64,000 bases of DNA from Emiliania huxleyi CCMP1516 (lineage: Eukaryota > Haptophyta > Isochrysidales > Noelaerhabdaceae): NCBI RefSeq assembly GCF_000372725.1, contig NW_005201213.1:74316-138315 (forward strand). Direction: 5' to 3'. This document shows, piece by piece, positions 21,154 through 30,835 of this stretch. Within the stretch, counting starts at the first letter, position 1, and each line of letters begins with the position of its first letter. A model generated the notes under the pieces. It searched no databases. It had not been told where the DNA came from and saw only the letters and a list, made by a program, of their open reading frames with translations. A program made the position numbers and the translations under genes.

Positions 21154-21376
21154 TGCGCTTCAGGCTACATGCACAAGGCGTGCGCGGCTTCGTGCGACAC
21201 GCTGAACTCTGAGGGCGGGCCAGACTCACATAGACCTCGCTCAAACTCTTGAGACCCACCGAAGCACCGAGCCCGAGCCGCCGCGCGAGGCGAAGCCATC
21301 AGAGGCCGAGCCGCAGCCGGAGCGTGTCACATGTCTGTCACCAGTCGCGATCATGCGACTTTTGTTTCTTTAATGT
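21154..21376 (-). repeat. Dispersed repeat A, copy 2
   Basis: Inverted copy of 14462-14698 and 29603-29820. It joins the truncated RCC1 gene directly (CCTTGCGCTTCAGGC). Confidence 0.8.
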
Positions 21377-21688
21377 GTTTCAACTATCAAGTCTCTCGAG
21401 AGGCCGGGGTGGTCTCAACGCACGCGACGCTCAACGGAGCGCGTACGAAGTGTTGTGGACTTTGGGTTTGGGGCCGAAAACAAATTTGCGAGCCTCCGTG
21501 GCCAGTGTTGTCGATTGTTTGGTCGGGAGTCCTCCCTTGAAAAAAGGCCTCTCCGTAAGAGCCACATACACCTGAAAAAGAGAAGATTCCGCGCGCGGGT
21601 GGGGGGGGGGGATATACAAAATGAACTCGGGGGGGGGACGAGGAGTCATCGCAACTGCAGGATGTGCTAACTCCGACTCCTTGCGGTC

Positions 21689-23125
21689 ATGCCCGAGAGA
21701 GGCGAAGCCGGGGGTGGCGAGGGAGGCGGCGGCGACGGGGACGCTTTGCGCGAGCTCTTCAGATCGCTGGCCAGCAGCACAGCCGGTGACAGTCCCAGGG
21801 AGCGTCAGAGCCGCGCCGTTCTGCTGCGAAAGATGCTCGAGCGAGGCGTCTCTCCCGACGCCCGGGACCCTGACGACAAAGACCAGCCGACGCTGCTGAT
21901 CTCAGCCGCCTACTATGTGGACCTGCCATTGGTGAGACTTCTGCTTGAGTCTGGTGCCGACGTGCACTTGACTGACGCCAGCGGCGGCACAGCTCTCATG
22001 AGCGCCGCGCTCACACTTTCCCTCAGCGAGAGCTCTCTCAGCGAGAGCTCTCTCAGCGAGAGTGCTGCGGCGGGAGAGGTTGTCGCTAGCCTGCTACGAG
22101 TTGGAGCCCGCCTACCAGCCGAGCTGCCGCCTGGCGCCGCCGATCGGGGTTGGGGTGCGCAGTGGACAGCTATGCACAAAAGCGTCTCGGAGGTGGCGTT
22201 TGTCGATGGCCCATTCCGCGATGCCGTGGCTCGAGGCCAACCCCGGATTCAGACTCCTCGTGGCGACGTCATCATGAAGGGCCAGAAGGGACACAGCCTG
22301 AGGCAGTTTCGAGCAGCCCCAGATGGCGGCCCGGACCTCGACAAACCATGGATGGAGCACATCTTGGGTGGGACAGCACAAGAGCGGGTGGTGGAGTTCC
22401 TGCAGCAGCACGAGCGGCAGGCTCGGCGGGAGGCGGCGGGAGCAGAGAGCCCCGCCAGCCGTCCCAGCGCCTCGAGCAGCGCCCTCGCCGTGATCCTCGC
22501 GCTGCTGCTCGTGACGGTCGTCTCTGGCTGGCGCGCGTGGCGGCAGCGGCGAGCACCCAGGAGGCAGAGAGGGAAGCAGCCCGCGGAGAGAGCGTTCCGG
22601 GAGCGGGCTAGGAGGCGGGCTGAAGCGAGGGCGACGGCGGCTGAAGCGAGGGCGACGGCGGCGGCGGCGGCAGCGGAATCCGCGGCGGCGGAGCAAGCAG
22701 AGGCAGACGGGAGGGAGGGAGAGGGGCAGCAGACTGGCGGTTCGCCCGACTGGGTCACCGTCCAGCATCTGCCGCAGACGTCGACGGCAGAGGGCTGGCA
22801 GGCGAGGGAGCCGCTCAGTGATCCGGCATCCGATGGAGCTAGCGAGGCGGGATTGGCGCACGGCGGTCGCTCCACCCCCTCAGCACCGCCTCACCCTGAG
22901 ATCCTCTCGCTGGCGGCCGCTACCTTCGACACCGGCCGTCGAGACGCGCCCGAGTCCACAATAGGTGGCGAGACTACGTGTATCGTGTGCTTCACTAGGC
23001 CGAAGACGCACGCCGCTCTGCCGTGTGGCCACCAGTGTGTCTGCGGCCCCTGCTCCGCTCGGCTGCGAGCGTGCCCGTATTGCCGAACGCCAGCCGAGCG
23101 CTGGTGGCACGTGCGCGTGGTGTGA
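21689..23125 (+). CDS. Ankyrin-TM-RING E3 ubiquitin ligase (left-arm copy)
   Basis: 478 residues from ATG 21689 (MPERGEAGGG). Ankyrin repeats lie at about 60-150 (DKDQPTLLISAAYY, VRLLLESGADVHLTDASG), interrupted by SLSESSLSE repeats. A charged middle follows, with one membrane helix at about 263-280 (ALAVILALLLVTVVSGW), an Arg/Ala coiled coil, and a C-terminal C3HC4 RING (CIVCFTRPKTHAALPCGHQC, CACPYCRTP pattern) ending WWHVRVV. RING proteins of this kind transfer ubiquitin from an E2; UBE2C in this window is one E2, but no link is shown. The reverse copy at 27824-29209 is 461 residues. One exon. Confidence 0.85.
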   Translation: MPERGEAGGGEGGGGDGDALRELFRSLASSTAGDSPRERQSRAVLLRKMLERGVSPDARDPDDKDQPTLLISAAYYVDLPLVRLLLESGADVHLTDASGGTALMSAALTLSLSESSLSESSLSESAAAGEVVASLLRVGARLPAELPPGAADRGWGAQWTAMHKSVSEVAFVDGPFRDAVARGQPRIQTPRGDVIMKGQKGHSLRQFRAAPDGGPDLDKPWMEHILGGTAQERVVEFLQQHERQARREAAGAESPASRPSASSSALAVILALLLVTVVSGWRAWRQRRAPRRQRGKQPAERAFRERARRRAEARATAAEARATAAAAAAESAAAEQAEADGREGEGQQTGGSPDWVTVQHLPQTSTAEGWQAREPLSDPASDGASEAGLAHGGRSTPSAPPHPEILSLAAATFDTGRRDAPESTIGGETTCIVCFTRPKTHAALPCGHQCVCGPCSARLRACPYCRTPAERWWHVRVV

Positions 23126-23261
23126 TCGCCCATTCGGTCGCTCGGTCGCCTGGCGGCACATCCGGAAGTGCACCTGCAAACAGGGATTTCGGCTTTGCGC
23201 GGCGTCTCCCGCCCTCTAGCCCCTTCTTGGCTTTGGGACTCCTATTACCCGTAAGAGAAAA

Positions 23262-23367
23262 ATAAATAAATAAATAAAAACGGACACCTCTCTACTGTGA
23301 GATGGGTAAAAAGGAACAGGCCCCCGCCCTTGCGATCTTTGTGCAGGGTTCTTTGTGGGTGTGGTCG
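23262..23367 (-). mobile_element. 106-bp (TTTA)n-tailed retroposon, present only in the left arm
   Basis: An insertion flanked by an 11-bp direct repeat GTAAGAGAAAA (23251-23261 and 23368-23378). The right arm has a single, slightly shorter version of that site (about 27685-27700). In sense orientation (minus) the element ends GGTGTCCGTTTTTATTTATT with a TTTA tail, as for a SINE. It is too short to code. Confidence 0.8.
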
Positions 23368-23394
23368 GTAAGAGAAAAGAACGCGCCCCAGGAT

Positions 23395-23485
23395 TTCTTT
23401 TGCCAGGTGAGAGCGAGTGGCGCGGTCACGCCTCGCCGACAACAGAGAGAAATGCGCGCTTCAAGGTGCAAGCGGGGGCTGCGAG
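23395..23485 (-). pseudogene. Eroded fragment of the SHHAERIS-type C-terminal family (left arm)
   Basis: On the minus strand this aligns with the 3' coding end seen at 51290-51345 (GAGGCGTGaaCCGCGCCA and CGCTCTCACCTGGCA are recognisable), but the frame is degraded. The same fragment lies at 27575-27665 in the other arm. Confidence 0.5.
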
Positions 23486-23559
23486 CGACCGAAGAGAAAC
23501 TAGGAATTCCTACGGCAGGGACGCCCACTAGAGCAGTCAGGCCCGGACTGGACACCAGC

Positions 23560-24110
23560 GCGGCATGGGTGGACGCGGGACCAGAGAAAGAATGGACACC
23601 AGCTCACGGGAGGCGGTTCTCCTCCGACGAGGACGGGGACGGTCCCTTCGAGGCCGCGGCCGAAGGCGTCATCAAGTTCGACTCGGACGAGCGGTGCATG
23701 GCGCAGATCACGTGGCCGACGGCGGCGGCGACGCCACAACAGTCAACACGTGCTCCACGCCTCTTCCTCCACGGCTGGCGGCCGCTCTCGGACGGTACAG
23801 GTTGGTCACCGCTTGGTTCTACCCTCGCGACTGGTACACCTTGTACTGGGATGGCAGCTCGGCCGACAAGGTCGCAAGGCGCGCTGTCTTCCCGACGCTC
23901 GAGCACGACGACTACGACCCCGGCCCCCTCGCAGAGCGCATCAGGCGCGACAAGCGCGAGCGGTCTGACCGCTCCTCCGACGACTCCTCCTCCTCCGACC
24001 AAGACTCATGCGGCTCCGGCTCTACTAGCGAGGCGAATGACATATTCGACACCCTCGACGAACGACCATCTCGGCTACGGTTCCGACTCCGGCTTCGGCT
24101 GGTAGTCGAC
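23560..24110 (+). CDS. Unknown protein with acidic Ser/Asp-rich tail (left-arm copy)
   Basis: Two overlapping frames carry the protein-like parts: first RRFSSDEDGDGPFEAAAEG and VIKFDSDERCMAQITW, then RLVTAWFYPRDWYTLYWDG, VARRAVFPTLEHDDYDPG and an acidic SSDDSSSSDQDS run. A short intron near 23720-23810 could join them. The end differs between arms by a small indel (frame ending SDSGFGW versus longer). No family recognised. Confidence 0.4.
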
Positions 24111-24230
24111 AAGCTGCCGAGCCCTTATCACTGTGTGTGCCACATTTCTTGTTGGCTCCTAAAAATCTCTCTCTCTCTCTTAGACGCTTTATGGGGACCC
24201 GGCTCACCGCGCTGAAGAAGAAAACGCACC

Positions 24231-25127
24231 GTGCTGCAGGCGGTTCCTGCAGGCGTGCCACCCGGGCTGCCCCACACCATTCCTCCAAAAAAGCGCGCCG
24301 CAGCCGGTCGCGGCGGCGGCCGCGGCCGCGGCCGCGGCGACGGCGGCGACGGCGGCGACGGCGGCGACGGCGGCGGCGGCGGCGGCAAGCGCTCCAAGCC
24401 GTCCAAGCCCTCGAGCCGCGTGGACGAGCTCGCTGAGCGGTGGGCGGTGGGCAGTGACGGCGACGGCACCTTCGACGAGGCGCTCGTCGTGGACGTGTAC
24501 GGCCGCTTCCTGGCGGGCGGGCGCAGCGGCCGCGGCCGCTCGGCCGACCTCTCCCGGCTCGAGCTGTCTGGCTACCTCGAGCGCTACCTCTGGCCGCACT
24601 TTGATGGCGAGAGCGCGAGTTGGGAGCACGTCATGTCCATCGTGGTGATGCTGAACGCCAAGTTCGGCGAGGGCGTCGATGGGTGGGCCGTGCTGCGCGC
24701 CGAGCGCGCCCGCTTCGACGCCTTCTTCGGCCGCGCGCTCGGGTTGCCGAGCGAGCGCGCCGAGATGCCGTGGCTGGAGCGCGCCGAGTGGGTCCGCTTC
24801 CTCGTGCGCGCCTTTGGCTCGCTCGAGGAGGAGATGGTGCGGGTGCAGGCGCTCAAGCTGGCGTCGCTGCCGATGTGGCTCACGCTCTCCGAGCGCGACG
24901 CCGCCTCCCGCCTCAAGGCCCAGCCCGCGCTCTCCCGCCCCTGGAAGTTTGTCAAGAAGCGGCGCACCAAGGAGGCGGCGTTGCCCTCTGGCCCGCCACT
25001 CTCGTCGCAGCGCGAGGAGAGCTTCCTGCCGTCGCTGCTGCGGCAGACGGTGGAGGCGCTCGCCCTCGCCGACGAGCGGGCGCGCGGCGCCGCCACCGAG
25101 GACGGCGTCGGCGGCGTCTACGACAAG
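24231..25127 (+). pseudogene. AQR: AQR (Aquarius, intron-binding protein) N-terminal fragment, left arm
   Basis: AQR/IBP160 is a spliceosomal SF1 helicase in the intron-binding complex. After a Gly/Asp-rich basic leader (PHTIPPKKRAAAG), the frame matches the AQR N-terminal ARM-like domain: LSGYLERYLWPHFD, HVMSIVVMLNAKF, FLVRAFGSLEEEMVR, LASLPMWLTLSERD and PWKFVKK. It runs into the N gap at 25128, so the helicase part is not in the window. Relative to the right arm an ~830-bp 5' segment is missing. A truncated or misassembled copy. Confidence 0.8.
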
Positions 25128-25227
25128 NNNNNNNNNNNNNNNNNNNNNNNNNNNNNNNNNNNNNNNNNNNNNNNNNNNNNNNNNNNNNNNNNNNNNNNNN
25201 NNNNNNNNNNNNNNNNNNNNNNNNNNN
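25128..25227. other. Assembly gap, 100 N
   Basis: Exactly 100 N between the arms of the inverted duplication, a conventional placeholder for a scaffold join of unknown length. Confidence 0.95.
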
Positions 25228-26215
25228 AGCTCTCCTCGCGCTGCGACGAGAGTGGCGGGCCAGAGGGCAACGCCGCCTCCTTGGTGCGCCGCTTCTTGAC
25301 AAACTTCCAGGGGCGGGAGAGCGCGGGCTGGGCCTTGAGGCGGGAGGCGGCGTCGCGCTCGGAGAGCGTGAGCCACATCGGCAGCGACGCCAGCTTGAGC
25401 GCCTGCACCCGCACCATCTCCTCCTCGAGCGAGCCAAAGGCGCGCACGAGGAAGCGGACCCACTCGGCGCGCTCCAGCCACGGCATCTCGGCGCGCTCGC
25501 TCGGCAACCCGAGCGCGCGGCCGAAGAAGGCGTCGAAGCGGGCGCGCTCGGCGCGCAGCACGGCCCACCCATCGACGCCCTCGCCGAACTTGGCGTTCAG
25601 CATCACCACGATGGACATGACGTGCTCCCAGCTCGCGCTCTCGCCATCAAAGTGCGGCCAGAGGTAGCGCTCGAGGTAGCCAGACAGCTCGAGCCGGGAG
25701 AGGTCGGCCGAGCGGCCGCGGCCGCTGCGCCCGCCCGCCAGGAAGCGGCCGTACACGTCCACGACGAGCGCCTCGTCGAAGGTGCCGTCGCCGTCACTGC
25801 CCACCGCCCACCGCTCAGCGAGCTCGTCCACGCGGCTCGAGGGCTTGGACGGCTTGGAGCGCTTGCCGCCGCCGCCGCCGCCGTCGCCGCCGTCGCCGCC
25901 GTCGCCGCGGCCGCGGCCGCGGCCGCCGCCGCGACCGGCTGCGGCGCGCTTTTTTGGAGGAATGGTGTGGGGCAGCCCGGGGAGGCCCACGCCTGCGGAA
26001 CCAGGTTCGTTGTGAAGAGGCAAGAGCTGGGGCGCGCCACCCAAGAGCCTAGGCAGGTGCGGATCGGCAAGAGCGCAATCGATCTTTTTGCCCTCTATCA
26101 CCTTGGGTTGTAAGAACTTGAAACACACCACGCAGGGGCACAGCAAGCACGGATAGCCGCGGCGGGATCGGAATTGCGGCCGGAGGGAAGGGCGAGCCGC
26201 CGCCGCCGCCGCCAT
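25228..26215 (-). pseudogene. AQR: AQR N-terminal fragment, right arm
   Basis: Same AQR ARM-like domain as the left arm, cut at the gap (the last readable residues correspond to about 36 residues earlier than in the left copy). The open frame extends 5' to 26215 with a longer leader (KVIEGKKIDCALADPHL, then GLPHTIPPKK). The true ATG is uncertain; MAAAAAARPSL at 26215 is one candidate. Confidence 0.75.
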
Positions 26216-26840
26216 ATACCATCAGCGACGACGACCGCGGCTCGCCCCAAACGCCAGGCGCTGGATCGGCAGTAGGGCTTGGGCGGCGCAGCGTAGGCCT
26301 CGAGCCACACGAGTCGCCGACAACCCCCCCTCATCGACGTGATGGCCGCACCCGCTGCCGGCCGATGCAAGCTGCCGCCTCCACCGCACGAGCGATACTG
26401 GCCGCGGCTCGCCGCCACGCGCCGGCTCGGAAGAGGGGCTATCGGCGGCGCAGCAGAGCGGCATGCGTCGTCATTCGAGCAGCACCAGGTCCCCTCTTCG
26501 ACGTGACGGCCGCTCCCGGAGCCGGCCGGTGCGCGCCCGACCCACGCCCCCTCTCGCACCCCCCCGATCCCCCTGCGCGGCGCCCCCTCCACTGCGCGCC
26601 GGCTCGAGCGCCTATTGCCAAATCGCGACTTTCGAGCGCAGTGCGTGCGCCCCACACGTCACGCGAACGCAGGAGAGTTTGCGGCAGAGCAGTACCGTGT
26701 ACTAGCCGGAGGCATCGCGCCGAAAACCCCGCGCATTCCGCCCCAACAGAGGCTGCAGGAGGCAGATGGCCAATAGCGACGATCGTTACGAAATGTAGCG
26801 TCACCGGGAGCTCTCCAAGCTGTCTTGGGTGGTTGGGTGG
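26010..26840. other. ~830-bp segment present only in the right arm
   Basis: Bounded by sequence matching left-arm 24225 on both sides. It contains diverged internal repeats on the minus strand (two related segments each ending GGCGAGCCGCGG-like). Probably the 5' flank or first intron of AQR, deleted in the left copy. Confidence 0.6.
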
Positions 26841-26963
26841 CGTTTTCTTCTTCAGCGCGGTGAGCCGGGTCCCCATAAAGCGTCTAAGAGAGAGAGAGAG
26901 AGATTTTTAGGAGCCAACAAGAAATGTGGCACACACAGTGATAAGGGCTCGGCAGCTTGTCGA

Positions 26964-27503
26964 CTACCAGCCGAAGCCGGAGTCGGAACCGTAGCCGAGA
27001 TGGTCGTCGAGGGTTGTCGAATATGTCATTCGCCTCGCTAGTAGAGCCGGAGCCGCATGAGTCTTGGTCGGAGGAGGAGGAGTCGTCGGAGGAGCGGTCA
27101 GACCGCTCGCGCTTGTCGCGCCTGATGCGCTCTGCGAGGGGGCCGGGGTCGTAGTTGTCGTGCTCGAGCGTCGGGAAGACAGCGCGCCTTGCGACCTTGT
27201 CGGCCGAGCTGCCATCCCAGTACAAGGTGTACCAGTCGCGAGGGTAGAACCAAGCGGTGACCAACCTGTACCGTCCGAGAGCGGCCGCCAGCCGTGGAGG
27301 AAGAGGCGTGGAGCACGTGTTGACTGTTGTGGCGCGTCGCCGCCGCCGTCGGCCACGTGATCTGCGCCATGCACCGCTCGTCCGAGTCGAACTTGATGAC
27401 GCCTTCGGCCGCGGCCTCGAAGGGACCGTCCCCGTCCTCGTCGGAGGAGAACCGCCTCCCGTGAGCTGGTGTCCATTCTTTCTCTGGTCCCGCGTCCACC
27501 CAT
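26964..27503 (-). CDS. Unknown protein with acidic tail (right-arm copy)
   Basis: Counterpart of 23560-24110. The same two-frame organisation: the VIKFDSDERCMAQITW frame, then RLVTAWFYPRDWYTLYWDG. A small indel before the end lets one frame run on past the SDSGFGW ending used by the other frame. Confidence 0.4.
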   Translation of the reverse strand: MGGRGTRERMDTSSREAVLLRRGRGRSLRGRGRRRHQVRLGRAVHGADHVADGGGDAPQQSTRAPRLFLHGWRPLSDGTGWSPLGSTLATGTPCTGMAARPTRSQGALSSRRSSTTTTTPAPSQSASGATSASGLTAPPTTPPPPTKTHAAPALLARRMTYSTTLDDHLGYGSDSGFGW

Positions 27504-27574
27504 GCCGCGCTGGTGTTCAGTCCGGGCCTGACTGCTCTAGTGGGCGTCCCTGCCGTAGGAATTCCTAGTTTCTC

Positions 27575-27665
27575 TTCGGTCGCTCGCAGCCCCCGCTTGC
27601 ACCTTGAAGCGCGCATTTCTCTCTGTTGTCGGCGAGGCGTGACCGCGCCACTCGCTCTCACCTGG
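27575..27665 (+). pseudogene. Eroded fragment of the SHHAERIS-type family (right arm)
   Basis: Reads about SLLSARRDRATRSHLAK, aligning with SLSVVRGVNRAIRSHLA of the better copies; mirror of 23395-23485. Confidence 0.5.
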
Positions 27666-27823
27666 CAAAAGAAATCCTGGGGCGCGTTCTTTTCTTACGG
27701 GTAATAGGAGTCCCAAAGCCAAGAAGGGGCTAGAGGGCGGGAGACGCCGCGCAAAGCCGAAATCCCTGTTTGCAGGTGCACTTCCGAATGTGCCGCCAGG
27801 CGACCGAGCGACCGAATGGGCGA

Positions 27824-29209
27824 TCACACCACGCGCACGTGCCACCAGCGCTCGGCTGGCGTTCGGCAATACGGGCACGCTCGCAGCCGAGCGGAGCAGG
27901 GGCCGCAGACACACTGGTGGCCACACGGCAGAGCGGCGTGCGTCTTCGGCCTAGTGAAGCACACGATACACGTAGTCTCGCCACCTATTGTGGACTCGGG
28001 CGCGTCTCGACGGCCGGTGTCGAAGGTAGCGGCCGCCAGCGAGAGGATCTCAGGGTGAGGCGGTGCTGAGGGGGTGGAGCGACCGCCGTGCGCCAATCCC
28101 GCCTCGCTAGCTCCATCGGATGCCGGATCACTGAGCGGCTCCCTCGCCTGCCAGCCCTCTGCCGTCGACGTCTGCGGCAGATGCTGGACGGTGACCCAGT
28201 CGGGCGAACCGCCAGTCTGCTGCCCCTCTCCCTCCCTCCCGTCTGCCTCTGCTTGCTCCGCCGCCGCGGATTCCGCTGCCGCCGCCGCCGCCGTCGCCCT
28301 CGCTTCAGCCGCCGTCGCCCTCGCTTCAGCCCGCCTCCTAGCCCGCTCCCGGAACGCTCTCTCCGCGGGCTGCTTCCCTCTCTGCCTCCTGGGTGCTCGC
28401 CGCTGCCGCCACGCGCGCCAGCCAGAGACGACCGTCACGAGCAGCAGCGCGAGGATCACGGCGAGGGCGCTGCTCGAGGCGCTGGGACGGCTGGCGGGGC
28501 TCTCTGCTCCCGCCGCCTCCCGCCGAGCCTGCCGCTCGTGCTGCTGCCGAGCCTGCTCCATCCATGGTTTGTCGAGGTCCGGGCCGCCATCTGGGGCTGC
28601 TCGAAACTGCCTCAGGCTGTGTCCCTTCTGGCCCTTCATGATGACGTCGCCACGAGGAGTCTGAATCCGGGGTTGGCCTCGAGCCATGGCTTCGCGGAAT
28701 GGGCCATCGACAAACGCCACCTCCGAGACGCTTTTGTGCATAGCTGTCCACTGCGCACCCCAACCCCGATCGGCGGCGCCAGGCGGCAGCTCGGCTGGTA
28801 GGCGGGCTCCAACTCGTAGCAGGCTAGCGACAACCTCTCCCGCCGCAGCACTCTCGCTGAGAGAGCTCTCGCTGAGGGAAAGTGTGCGCGCGGCGCTCAT
28901 AAGAGCTGTGCCGCCGCTGGCGTCAGTCAAGTGCACGTCGGCACCAGACTCAAGCAGAAGTCTCACCAATGGCAGGTCCACATAGTAGGCGGCTGAGATC
29001 AGCAGCGTCGGCTGGTCTTTGTCGTCAGGGTCCCGGGCGTCGGGAGAGACGCCTCGCTCGAGCATCTTTCGCAGCAGAACGGCGCGGCTCTGACGCTCCC
29101 TGGGACTGTCACCGGCTGTGCTGCTGGCCAGCGATCTGAAGAGCTCGCGCAAAGCGTCCCCGTCGCCGCCGCCTCCCTCGCCACCCCCGGCTTCGCCTCT
29201 CTCGGGCAT
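27824..29209 (-). CDS. Ankyrin-TM-RING E3 ubiquitin ligase (right-arm copy)
   Basis: 461 residues, otherwise as the left copy. It has fewer SLSE units, AR in place of about a dozen residues of the left copy (KPWMEQARQQHE versus KPWMEHILGGTAQE...QQHE), and scattered substitutions. Both copies keep an intact RING and membrane helix, so both could work, or they are two alleles. Confidence 0.85.
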   Translation of the reverse strand: MPERGEAGGGEGGGGDGDALRELFRSLASSTAGDSPRERQSRAVLLRKMLERGVSPDARDPDDKDQPTLLISAAYYVDLPLVRLLLESGADVHLTDASGGTALMSAARTLSLSESSLSESAAAGEVVASLLRVGARLPAELPPGAADRGWGAQWTAMHKSVSEVAFVDGPFREAMARGQPRIQTPRGDVIMKGQKGHSLRQFRAAPDGGPDLDKPWMEQARQQHERQARREAAGAESPASRPSASSSALAVILALLLVTVVSGWRAWRQRRAPRRQRGKQPAERAFRERARRRAEARATAAEARATAAAAAAESAAAEQAEADGREGEGQQTGGSPDWVTVQHLPQTSTAEGWQAREPLSDPASDGASEAGLAHGGRSTPSAPPHPEILSLAAATFDTGRRDAPESTIGGETTCIVCFTRPKTHAALPCGHQCVCGPCSARLRACPYCRTPAERWWHVRVV

Positions 29210-29602
29210 GACCGCAAGGGGGAACTCCGCAAGGAGTCGGTTTTAGCATCGGTGACATTCTGCAGTGGCGATGACTCCTCGTCCCCCCCCCCCACCCCGC
29301 ACCCTTAAAAAGACGCCGTCGACCGTCGTGTCCTGGCGCTCTGGCGCTTGAATGCCCCCCCGTCGTTGACCCGGAATCTTCTCTTTTTCATCTCTCTCGG
29401 TGTATGTGGCTCTTACGGAGAGGCCTTTTTTCAAGGGAGGACTCCCGACCAAACAATCGACAACACTGGGCACGGAGGCTCGCAAATGTGTTTTCGGCCC
29501 CAAACCCAAAGTCCACAACACTTCGTACGCGCTCCGTTGAGCGTCGCGTGCGTTGAGACCACCCCGGCCTCTCGAGAGACTTGATAGCTGAAACACATTA
29601 AA
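29210..29602. other. Non-coding spacer of the right arm
   Basis: Mirrors 21377-21688. It contains C/G homopolymers and shows no coding signal. Confidence 0.5.
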
Positions 29603-29820
29603 GAAACAAAAGTCGAATGATCGCGACTGGTGACAGACATGTGACACGCTCCGGCTGCGGCTCGGCCTCTGATGGCTCGGCCTCGCGCGGCGGCTCGGGC
29701 TCGGTGCTTCGGTGGGTCTCAAGACTTTGAGCGAGGTCTATGTGAGTCTGGCCCGCCCTCAGAGTTCAGCGTGTCGCACGAAGCCGCGCACGCCTTGTGC
29801 ATGTAGCCTGAAGCGCAAGG
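29603..29820 (+). repeat. Dispersed repeat A, copy 3
   Basis: About 218 bp, matching 14462-14698 in the same orientation and 21154-21376 inverted. It truncates the 3' end of the RCC1 gene. Confidence 0.8.
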
Positions 29821-30835
29821 GCACCGTCGGAAGTGATGGCGAGGCTGTGCCATGCTCCAGCCGACACAGCGACGACGCGCTGGCCAGCAAGGGCCTCAAC
29901 CTTCTTGGGCAGCAGCTGGCGCTGCTGGTCGCCATACCCCAACATGGCAATGTATCCACCGCCCCAGCTCCAGACGGCGCCGTCGGCGGTGATTGCCATG
30001 CTGTGGAATGCTCCAGCCGACACAGCGATGACATACTGGCCAGCAAAGGCCTCGACCTTCTTCGGCAGCAGCTGGCGCTGCTGGTCGCCGTGGCCCAGCT
30101 GGCCAGAGCCTCCACCACCCCAGCTCCAGACGGCGCCGTCGGCGGTGAGCGCGAGGCTATGCTCGATCGAAGCCGACACAGCGACGACGCGCCGGCCAGC
30201 AAAGGCTTCGATCTTCTTCGGTTGCGAATGGTCCTGCTCGTCGCCGTGGCCCAGCCGGCCAAAGTCTCCAAAGCCCCAGCTCCAGACGGCGCCGTCGGCG
30301 GGGAGGGCGAGGCTGTGCAGACCTCCAGCCGACACACCCACGGCGCGCTCGCCGCCCAGCGTCGACGGAAGGCGGGTCGGCGTGTTGAGCAGCGTCATGC
30401 CGTGGCCGTGGCCGATGAGGCCTGAGATGGCATGCACTGGCGAATGCGCAGCCGAGCCGCACGATGAGAGCCGCCCCTCGCCGTCGATGAAGAGGCTGTG
30501 CGACTGGCCTGCTGCCAACCTCGCCGGCGGGTTGGACTCGCACAGCAGCGCAGCGAGACACAGCCACCGCACGGCGGAGCCCTCGCCCTCTGGCTGCGCC
30601 GGCAGCTCGAAGCCGCGCTCTTGAGCCCACAAGCGGATGCCCTCTAGCGCGAGTGAGGCGTGGAAGAGCAGCGAGACGGCCGCGACGCGAGCGATGTCGA
30701 CGGGGTCGCAGCGAGAGAGGGCGCGCAAGAGGAGGTCCGTGGGGAGGTCGAGGAGGCGGGCGGGCGGCGGAGTGTCTGGCGAGGGGGCGGCGGCGGCGGA
30801 GGCTGGGGCGAGGCGGCGCGAGGCGGGGCAGACAT
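29821..30835 (-). pseudogene. F-box/RCC1 gene copy, truncated at its 3' end by repeat A
   Basis: Close relative of 4281-5732. The ATG at 30835 (MSAPPRAASPQPPPP) is out of frame with the F-box (TDLLLRALSRCDP), so there is a frameshift in the Pro-rich leader unless another start is used. Four to five RCC1 blades follow, then the frame runs into repeat A (ALALQATCTRR). Residues of the remaining blades are well kept, so the damage is recent. Confidence 0.75.

Larger units (their letters stand above)
20691..25021 (+). repeat. Large inverted duplication, left arm
   Basis: This arm matches, in reverse complement, 25228-30284. Gene order is the same outward from the centre: AQR fragment, acidic-tail gene, ankyrin-RING gene, repeat A, RCC1. 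Differences include scattered SNPs, one SLSE codon block more here, a roughly 36-bp segment in the ankyrin-RING gene missing from the other arm, a 106-bp retroposon only here, and about 830 bp missing here around 24225. Extra unique sequence 25022-25127 separates the arm from the gap. Confidence 0.9.
25228..30284 (-). repeat. Large inverted duplication, right arm
   Basis: Reverse complement of 20691-25021. It contains about 830 bp (roughly 26010-26840) that the left arm lacks, which holds the 5' part of the AQR frame. Beyond 30284 the RCC1 gene continues to its F-box, so this arm seems closer to the original arrangement. Confidence 0.9.

Noticed and set aside
24140-24185. CCTAAAAATCTCTCTCTCTC in both inverted arms as another CAAACA-family element
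   Set aside because: It shares only the last about 18 bases; no CAAAACA start and no flanking duplication were found.
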